Made by a program: the position numbers and the translations under genes
The notes under the pieces: generated by a model
The model's database searches: none
Told to the model about the DNA's origin: nothing
Seen by the model: the letters and a program-made list of their open reading frames with translations, nothing else
Source: Marinobacter sp. BGYM27
Lineage (GTDB): Bacteria; Pseudomonadota; Gammaproteobacteria; Pseudomonadales; Oleiphilaceae
Direction of reading: 5' to 3'
Length of the DNA stretch: 64,000 nt
NCBI GenBank assembly: GCA_025153445.1
Contig: JANZNS010000003.1
Span: forward strand, 248,001 to 312,000
Shown: piece by piece, positions 61,444 through 64,000 of the stretch
Layout of the letters: every line of letters starts with the position of its first letter
Position numbering within the stretch: the first letter of the stretch is position 1

Positions 61444-63858
61444 ATGAAACCCCACCGGCGGTTAAAAATTGCGGGCCTGACCGCAGGATTGGTCATTCTG
61501 GTGCTGCTCGCCGTATTGTGCACGGTCGCCGTCGTCCAGATTCAAGCCGGCATTACCGCCTACGTCAGCGGCCAGAGCATCTGGTCAAGAGCCCAGGTAC
61601 ACACTGCAGTGCACTTTGAGCAATACGCCCAGACTGGTAACACCGAGCAGCTACGGATTGCACAGCGAGCGCTCGGAATTCTGTTGGCCGACAGGGATGC
61701 CAGAATCGCGGCTCTGGCATCGACGCTGGACCTTGATGCCGCGAGACAATATTTTCTGGATGGTCAGAACCATCCCGATAACGTCGATCGTATGATCTGG
61801 CTATTCCGTTACTTCTCCGATTTCGGAGCATTCAAAGAGGCCGCAAAAGTCTGGCGAGATTCTGACCCCTACCTGGATCGACTTAATCAAATCGGCGAAG
61901 CACTTCAGCAGGAATGGGAAGCCGCCGACACTGATCCGGCACGCATCAAAGCCCTGGAATCCCAACTGGCCGATATCAGCCTGCAGCTTCAGAATTTCAC
62001 GTTGAAGTTCAGGCTTGCAATGGGTGAAGCCGCGCGCTGGTCAGCTTCCTTTCTTTCTATTGCCAGTACCGTTTATCTTGCATTGTTGGCATCGCTGGCA
62101 TGGCTGCTGGCATGGCGACTTATGCGAGAGTTGCGAAGAACCGAGCAGAAGTTCAGCGCCATCTTCGCTCAGACCGCCGTAGGTATTACCCAGTTAGATC
62201 TCGCCGGGCGCATCGTCGATATCAACCCGGCAACCTGCACTATTCTCGAGCGCTCTTTTGACAGCGTGATGAGTGCCTCCTACAAGTCTCTGGTTCACCC
62301 TGACGACTGGGAACTCGGCCAACAGCAATACCATCAGGTACTGGAAGGAACACGTAATAGCTACACCGTTGAGCAGCGCATGCTGAAAGGAAGTGGCGAT
62401 CATCTCTGGGCCCGGCTGACCGTTTCGATGGTGAGAAACACCGTTCATGCCGAAACCTACCTCATTGTCATGCTCGAAGATATTTCAGAATCGCGGCGAC
62501 TGGCCAGCGAGCTCAGTTTCCAGGCAACCCACGATTCTCTTACCGGCCTGCTGAATCGCAGGGCTTTCGAATACCGCCTTGTCAGAACACTCAACCGTGC
62601 CCGGGCAGATAATAGTTATCATGCGCTGCTCTTTATCGATCTTGATCAATTCAAAGTGGTTAACGACACCTCAGGACATAGCGCCGGTGATCAGTTGCTT
62701 CGTCAGGTCGCCGAAGTGTCCCGTGAAGCGCTGCGCGAAGGCGATATTCTGGCTCGGCTGGGCGGAGATGAGTTTGGCGTTATTCTGGAAAATTGCAGCC
62801 TGGAGATTGCAGCAACGGTTGCAGAAAAACTACGCAGCACTCTGGAGAAAACAGCATTCAGATGGGAAAAAGAACACCATGCCATTGGCTGTAGCATTGG
62901 CGTTATTCCCATCACCGAAGAGACTGCCGACATTAACAGCTTGATGCGAGCCGTCGATATCGCGTGCTACATGGCAAAGGATGAAGGCCGCAACCGTGTC
63001 TACGTTTCGACAGCGGACGACCAGCAACTAGTCGCCCAGCGGGGACAAATGGAATGGCTCAACCGCATCCAGAGCGCACTAAAAGAGCACCATTTTTTCC
63101 TGGACGCACAGATTATTTCTCCTGCCACTTCAAACGGGGGATCACACGGGCTTCGATATGAGGTCCTGATCAGGCTAACGAATGAAGCCGGCGATGTTGT
63201 GCCTCCCTCTGCTTTTCTTCCCGCGGCCGAAAAATTTGGTGTAATCAGCAAGATTGATCGATGGGTAATTGCTGAAGCCATTCGCAAACTGTCAGAAACA
63301 CCGGATCATCTCCAGGTTCTGGAGGCCTGCCACATTAATCTTTCAGGGCGTTCATTCGATCAGGCAGACTTCGCTGACTACGTTGTAGATCAGATACAGC
63401 GTTATAAAGTGCCAGCAAACAAATTGTGCTTCGAAATCACTGAAACCGCTGCTGTCCATAGCCTTGTGGATGTAGAGCGATTTATGGCCCGGCTTTCAAA
63501 ACTCGGTTGCACCTTCGCTTTGGATGACTTTGGTACCGGTCTGTCTTCGTTCAGCTATCTTCGGCGTTTGCCTGTCGATTGCCTCAAAATTGATGGTGCT
63601 TTTGTGCGGGACATCGCCACAGATGATACTGATCTGGCTATGGTCAGGGCGATTAACGATATCGGTCACACGTTGGACAAAATCACCATCGCAGAATTTG
63701 TTGAAAACGACGAAACGGCGACACTACTTGGCGAGATGGGGGTTGATTACCTGCAAGGATTCGGCTTGCATCGTCCCTGTCGCTTTGACGAGCTGCTGGC
63801 AGAACGCCCAGAAATCGGGCGTACAGCTCAACCCCAGAGTCGTCAGAGCCTGCGCTGA
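61444..63858 (+). CDS. Membrane PAS-GGDEF-EAL cyclic-di-GMP protein
   Basis: Protein of about 804 aa. Helix 1 at residues 10-32, a periplasmic helical sensor of about 165 residues, helix 2 near 205-225, a PAS domain at about 235-350 (FAQTAVGITQLDLAGRIVDI), GGDEF at about 360-520 (RLGGDEFGVIL, active-site sequence intact) and EAL at about 540-800. The EAL motif reads YEVLIRL rather than EAL; the other phosphodiesterase residues are present: NLSGRSF, FEITETAA, ALDDFGTGLSSFSYLRRL, LKIDGAF and EFVEN. Both activities are possible. Start could be ATG 61444, ATG 61423 or GTG 61387; none has a strong ribosome site. Confidence 0.9.
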   Translation: MKPHRRLKIAGLTAGLVILVLLAVLCTVAVVQIQAGITAYVSGQSIWSRAQVHTAVHFEQYAQTGNTEQLRIAQRALGILLADRDARIAALASTLDLDAARQYFLDGQNHPDNVDRMIWLFRYFSDFGAFKEAAKVWRDSDPYLDRLNQIGEALQQEWEAADTDPARIKALESQLADISLQLQNFTLKFRLAMGEAARWSASFLSIASTVYLALLASLAWLLAWRLMRELRRTEQKFSAIFAQTAVGITQLDLAGRIVDINPATCTILERSFDSVMSASYKSLVHPDDWELGQQQYHQVLEGTRNSYTVEQRMLKGSGDHLWARLTVSMVRNTVHAETYLIVMLEDISESRRLASELSFQATHDSLTGLLNRRAFEYRLVRTLNRARADNSYHALLFIDLDQFKVVNDTSGHSAGDQLLRQVAEVSREALREGDILARLGGDEFGVILENCSLEIAATVAEKLRSTLEKTAFRWEKEHHAIGCSIGVIPITEETADINSLMRAVDIACYMAKDEGRNRVYVSTADDQQLVAQRGQMEWLNRIQSALKEHHFFLDAQIISPATSNGGSHGLRYEVLIRLTNEAGDVVPPSAFLPAAEKFGVISKIDRWVIAEAIRKLSETPDHLQVLEACHINLSGRSFDQADFADYVVDQIQRYKVPANKLCFEITETAAVHSLVDVERFMARLSKLGCTFALDDFGTGLSSFSYLRRLPVDCLKIDGAFVRDIATDDTDLAMVRAINDIGHTLDKITIAEFVENDETATLLGEMGVDYLQGFGLHRPCRFDELLAERPEIGRTAQPQSRQSLR

Positions 63859-63883
63859 AAAGGAGCTGCAAGCTAAAACCAGA

Positions 63884-64000
63884 TCAGTTTCTTCCGTAAA
63901 GCCTCGGCCGTTCGTATCGGAAAAAACCGCTCTCTTCTTCTTTGCGGATGGTTTCAGCCTCTGCTTCGAAGTATTCCTGACGGAGATCTTCAACAGCCTT
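63884..64000 (-). CDS. 3' end of an unidentified gene (cut by window edge)
   Basis: Last 38 codons of a minus-strand gene entering from the right edge, ending in TGA at 63884-63886. It reads KAVEDLRQEYFEAEAETIRK, then EEESGFFRYERPRLYGRN. Charged helix followed by a basic tail. Codon use is coding-like and the region after the GGDEF-EAL stop is otherwise empty. No family recognised from this fragment. Confidence 0.6.
   Translation of the reverse strand, partial: KAVEDLRQEYFEAEAETIRKEEESGFFRYERPRLYGRN

Overview
The window looks like a chromosomal stretch from a marine, respiratory gammaproteobacterium, Marinobacter-like or a close oceanospirillalean/alteromonadalean relative. This is inferred from moderately high GC, short intergenic gaps, a YeiE/YeiH pair, an AHAS II type ilvGM with leader peptide, a CpxRA/CpxP-like cluster, YciH, YigZ and PpnP orthologues, a six-gene Mrp antiporter, a TRAP transporter and a PEP-CTERM protein. 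I saw no rRNA, tRNA, insertion sequence, integrase, phage gene or CRISPR array.

Layout. 1-7.2 kb holds fatty-acid functions (a truncated acyl-CoA dehydrogenase, FadH, an enoyl-CoA hydratase), a GlxA-type regulator and a divergent LysR/YeiH pair. 7.3-14.1 kb holds a secreted EF-hand protein and the phaAB-C-D-E-F-G (mnh/mrp) cation/proton antiporter operon. 14.1-24.3 kb is a mixed block: DUF4112, PpnP, an acyl-CoA ligase, DUF2780, two lipoproteins, two GST-like proteins, an EamA permease, DadA, YciH, DUF2007 and YigZ. 24.3-27 kb is a CpxA/CpxR-like two-component system divergent from a CpxP/Spy-like protein. 28.3-30.6 kb is ilvGM behind a transcription attenuator with a Val/Leu/Ile-rich leader peptide. 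30.6-36.4 kb has a large surface-type hypothetical, a PEP-CTERM von Willebrand A protein, a TonB siderophore receptor behind a Fur box, and an AraC regulator. 36.6-40.6 kb has an acyltransferase, an EEP-family hydrolase, an SDR and a TauE/SafE permease.

40.8-48.6 kb is the most distinctive part. It is a tightly packed plus-strand cluster of an N-formylglutamate amidohydrolase-type enzyme, TRAP permeases DctQ and DctM, a TRAP binding protein, a glutamine-synthetase-like ligase, an aldehyde dehydrogenase and an iron-containing alcohol dehydrogenase. Together these could import an amine or amino alcohol, cap it with glutamate, oxidise the alcohol to aldehyde and acid, and release glutamate. The substrate is not readable from the sequence. 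The binding-protein gene is flanked by RNA hairpins.

48.7-58.8 kb contains CysQ, two divergent L,D-transpeptidase-type genes, a VanZ-domain protein with an extra C-terminal domain, the YpfJ metalloprotease, a sirtuin, and a codB-pucR-codA cytosine operon with a field of inverted repeats upstream. 59-64 kb carries small unknown proteins, a CBS-pair protein, a DksA/TraR-type zinc finger, a PAS-GGDEF-EAL membrane protein and the 3' end of an unidentified gene.

Start codons were refined by Shine-Dalgarno position and family N-termini. Family assignments come from reading the translations; no database search was run.
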